DNA of 6,694 bases from CAZXDS01 sp964639525. GTDB taxonomy: Bacteria; Bacteroidota; Ignavibacteria; Ignavibacteriales; Melioribacteraceae. The notes below the pieces were generated by a model that was not told where the DNA came from, made no database searches, and saw only the letters and a program-made list of their open reading frames with translations. Both the position numbers and the translations under genes were made by a program. Positions 4,481-6,694 of the stretch are shown piece by piece (within the stretch, counting starts at the first letter, position 1; each line of letters opens with the position of its first letter). Location: contig CAZXDS010000181.1 of NCBI GenBank assembly GCA_964639525.1, positions 1 to 6,694 on the forward strand, in the 5' to 3' direction.

Positions 4481-6607
4481 TTATTCCTGTTTATTTGATT
4501 CAAAATTTATTTTGTTAGAGGAGAAAATGAAATTCTCAATTTCTCCGTTTTTATTAATGGAAATTTTTCCGGTGCCAGTTTCATTATGAAATTTAAAAAT
4601 GTGCTTTCCGGCAGAAACTATTTTTACATCAATCTCAATATTACTTTCAGGTTTTTCTTTTTCCAAAAACTTACTTTCTACAACTGTTTCAAAAGGCTGT
4701 GTGAACAATAGAAAGAATTCGGATAAATAACGGATGAAACTGTTCATGGTTTTTGATATCGGTAATTTATCTTGCCAACTTAGATTTGAATAGTAACCGA
4801 GAGGAATTCTTACCGATAGCATATAGAAGAAATATAGTGCCGATTTTTGATTCCCCTGAAAATCTGTCATCCAGAATAATTTATCCTGCAGATAGAAATA
4901 TGCTTTTGATTTATTATCAGATTGAATATATGTGTTATTTAATATATCAACTTTAATTTCCCAAGTTTCATTAAATTGAACTTCATTAATTTTATATGTA
5001 AATTTTAATTTTTTACCTAAATCAAAATTAAAGGCATTTTTTAATTGCTTATGAGTTTCAAGATTTCTTACAAGAGAATTCTCCTTTGGATAATCGTATG
5101 TTTTCAGTTCTAATTTGTCGTTAGCACTTGTTTCTAAAAACAATGCTATTGGAAATTTATATGTCCCGCTATCTATCTTATCATTCAACTGAAATTGAAA
5201 ATGAAGGTGGGGAGTAGGGGAGCGACCGCTGTTTCCGCACTGTGCTACAATTTCACCTTTCTGTATTTCATCACCCAATTCAACTTTAATGCTCTTCCTT
5301 TTTAAGTGAGATAACTTTGAAAATAAACCTTCTCCGTGATCGATGATTACTGTATTCCCCCAATTATTTTTCAAGTTTACATCACCTATTTTATTATCGG
5401 GAACGTTATTTACAATACGCACAATTTTTCCATCTAAAGGTGAAACTACGGGTGTGGAAAAGCAATTATAATCATCCACACTATTTCCCGTATCCTCGTA
5501 ATCTTCTCCATGTTCAGTTGGAATTACAAAATCCAACGCATGCTGCCATTCATCTTTGTGCGTATATTTACCATTATAACCCTGACTGACTTTCCATTCG
5601 CCCCAAAAAGGTAACTCGGCAAAAAAGTACTTAAACTTTTCAAATCGTGATTTTCTATTTTGGTGATAATAAAAATTTTCCTCAGGAGAGCCTGGTTTAA
5701 AATAGAGCAGCACAAAATCAGTTTGTTCTCCTCTGAATTTTAAACTGTAAATTGTAGAAAGCACAATAAAATTAAAAGGTAAAACCAAAACGGGTAAGAA
5801 ATATGAGTCTAACAGTTTCTCGAAAAAACCTGTAAAAACAATTACGAATAAAACCGAGACAAAAATTAATGGGAAAGATTTTCTAGAAAGAATTATGAGA
5901 CTTCCGCCGAGAGCAACTGCAACAAGCACGGCATTAAACGATGTAAGCAAAAACACTTCGTTTGTAAAATTCGGAAACAACAAGCGTAACAAAAAATAAT
6001 TTGCTGTGTAAGCAAAAAGCGTATTCACAAACATTACCCGCGAAAAAAGGAGTATTGCAATTGATATTATCATTCCGGAAAAAATATTTGACTGAAATAA
6101 AATTAATCCTATTGCTTTGAAATAGCCTGTTACAAATTCAGGCAAATACACAAGTCCCGTTTGTGCCGAAAGATTTATGCCTTTATAAAAAATATCCGAA
6201 TAATTAGATGAGAAAATAAGGAAAATATATAGTGTTAAAATAAACGGTAAGCTTAATCCGGGAAGATTAAAAACATTTGCCATCAAATGTTCAAGCGTTG
6301 CCGACATAAAAAAAGTTACAAGAATAAAGATAAAAACAATAAGCAAAAAGAATGGTGAAATTGTAAAAAAATAATACGACGAAAGTCCGAAAAGAATTCC
6401 GTTAAATCCGTAGTATCCACTTCTTACTTTTTCTTTATCAAACTTAAGATAAAGTGCTATTAAGTTTGAAATAATCCCGCCTAATAATCCAAGCAAACCC
6501 ATAAACGGATTTACCAATGTGCTGATAAAAAGTAATGCACCAAACCATCGTTTGTTACTAAATAGTATTTGTGCGTAACTGTAGAGTATTGATTCTATTA
6601 TAAACAT
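4481..6607 (-). CDS. urea transporter fused to an M23 peptidase-like domain
   Basis: 708 residues. Residues 1-290 are a urea-transporter (UT) channel with its two homologous halves. FGALLFISTLVNP (22-34) and FSGMIISIAILLFSR (176-190) correspond, as do GFNGILFGL (67-75) and SFNAVLVAVALGG (223-235), the FN-containing pore helices. UT proteins pass urea down its gradient across the inner membrane. Residues about 333-490 are an M23/LytM fold: WQHALDF (354-360), the DG and WGNTVIIDHG segments, SHL (433-435, His434), GDEIQKGEIVAQCGNSG and HLHF (467-470). His467 and His469 plus His434 match catalytic and zinc positions. Residues about 495-708 form a Lys-rich, strand-rich domain I do not recognise. 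First gene of the visible operon. Stand-alone UT proteins end near residue 300-330, so this is a real fusion, not read-through. A peptidoglycan substrate is inferred. Confidence 0.9.
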   Translation of the reverse strand: MFIIESILYSYAQILFSNKRWFGALLFISTLVNPFMGLLGLLGGIISNLIALYLKFDKEKVRSGYYGFNGILFGLSSYYFFTISPFFLLIVFIFILVTFFMSATLEHLMANVFNLPGLSLPFILTLYIFLIFSSNYSDIFYKGINLSAQTGLVYLPEFVTGYFKAIGLILFQSNIFSGMIISIAILLFSRVMFVNTLFAYTANYFLLRLLFPNFTNEVFLLTSFNAVLVAVALGGSLIILSRKSFPLIFVSVLFVIVFTGFFEKLLDSYFLPVLVLPFNFIVLSTIYSLKFRGEQTDFVLLYFKPGSPEENFYYHQNRKSRFEKFKYFFAELPFWGEWKVSQGYNGKYTHKDEWQHALDFVIPTEHGEDYEDTGNSVDDYNCFSTPVVSPLDGKIVRIVNNVPDNKIGDVNLKNNWGNTVIIDHGEGLFSKLSHLKRKSIKVELGDEIQKGEIVAQCGNSGRSPTPHLHFQFQLNDKIDSGTYKFPIALFLETSANDKLELKTYDYPKENSLVRNLETHKQLKNAFNFDLGKKLKFTYKINEVQFNETWEIKVDILNNTYIQSDNKSKAYFYLQDKLFWMTDFQGNQKSALYFFYMLSVRIPLGYYSNLSWQDKLPISKTMNSFIRYLSEFFLLFTQPFETVVESKFLEKEKPESNIEIDVKIVSAGKHIFKFHNETGTGKISINKNGEIENFIFSSNKINFESNKQE
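4484..4488 (-). promoter_or_regulatory. ribosome binding site of the TPR gene
   Basis: On the minus strand AGGAA stands 7 nt before the ATG at 4476-4474 and overlaps the last codons of the transporter gene. It decides the start of the TPR protein in favour of this ATG over the in-frame one at 4503, and it indicates coupled translation within the operon. Confidence 0.6.
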
Positions 6608-6616
6608 ATTTCCAAA

Positions 6617-6658
6617 TTTCTTATTTCTTATTTCTAATTTCTAAGTTCTAAGTTCATT
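6617..6658. repeat. six tandem heptamers upstream of the transporter gene
   Basis: Read on the plus strand the units are TTTCTTA, TTTCTTA, TTTCTAA, TTTCTAA, GTTCTAA and GTTCATT. The array ends 9 bp before the transporter ATG and so occupies its 5' leader or promoter. The pairwise drift of the units suggests growth by slippage or local duplication. Changes in copy number would alter leader length or promoter spacing without touching the reading frame. Confidence 0.65.
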
Positions 6659-6694
6659 TAAGTCTTTCCGGCATTCTTTCCATCGAAGTAATAT
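6654..6694 (-). CDS. possible C-terminal end of a leftward gene
   Basis: One minus-strand frame is open from the window edge to a TGA at 6656-6654 and would end ITSMERMPERLK. Its codons resemble those of the other genes here. A second frame is also open and would end YYFDGKNAGKT at a TAA (6660-6658), so the choice is uncertain. Either stop would put an upstream gene about 50 bp before the transporter, possibly in the same operon. Too short to assign a function. Confidence 0.3.
   Translation of the reverse strand, partial: ITSMERMPERLK

Noticed and set aside
4477..4503. Longer form of the TPR protein starting at 4503
   Set aside because: It would add a polar nine-residue stretch before an otherwise ideal signal peptide and ignore the AGGAA at 4488-4484 that serves the ATG at 4476.
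4753..4956. 67-codon plus-strand frame opposite the transporter gene
   Set aside because: It lies wholly inside a well-supported coding region on the other strand and shows no features of its own.

Overview
The window is AT-rich and looks chromosomal. It suits the Bacteroidota/Chlorobi/Ignavibacteria group. The indications are secretion signals ending in S/T-A-Q, a TAnnTTTG-like promoter element, short AT-rich TTGATAAT/TTCATAAT repeats between genes, and a urea-transporter/M23 fusion. This placement is an inference from style; no phylogenetic marker is present.

Layout: (a) 1-1003 has no long gene but holds a lot of signal. A near-perfect sigma-54 (-24/-12) promoter at 232-247 points rightward. 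A 22-bp imperfect palindrome lies about 160 bp upstream of it, where an enhancer-binding protein would sit. Downstream are two tiny in-frame ORFs (30 and 43 codons, TAG directly followed by ATG) that overlap a foldable segment ending in a hairpin and T-run at 461-516. Then come AT-rich repeats and a 125-bp element with two hairpins inside imperfect terminal inverted repeats (670-794, REP/MITE-like). Just before the next gene are a possible Bacteroidota-type promoter and a perfect 17-bp palindrome. (b) 1004-2785 (+) is a complete DeaD/CsdA-type DEAD-box RNA helicase with a DbpA-type RNA-binding domain and a basic tail. (c) 2786-3031 separates two convergent units and carries two terminator-like hairpins that share the internal-loop word TCGCAGA. 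(d) 6607-3032 (-) is a compact three-gene operon: an inner-membrane urea transporter fused to an M23 (LytM-type) metallopeptidase and a C-terminal domain I do not recognise; an exported protein of 34-residue TPR units; and an exported, probably outer-membrane, beta-barrel. The genes are separated by 4 bp and by an ATGA overlap. (e) 6608-6694 holds six heptamer repeats and possibly the end of another leftward gene.

The operon is the clearest candidate system. A solute channel, a wall-hydrolase fold, a TPR scaffold and an outer-membrane barrel are translated together, which suggests a complex spanning the envelope, perhaps for urea or another small amide. That role is inference: no urease or urea-linked regulator is visible. 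The second candidate is the orphan sigma-54 transcription unit at 232-518, whose product (peptide, RNA or both) I cannot identify.
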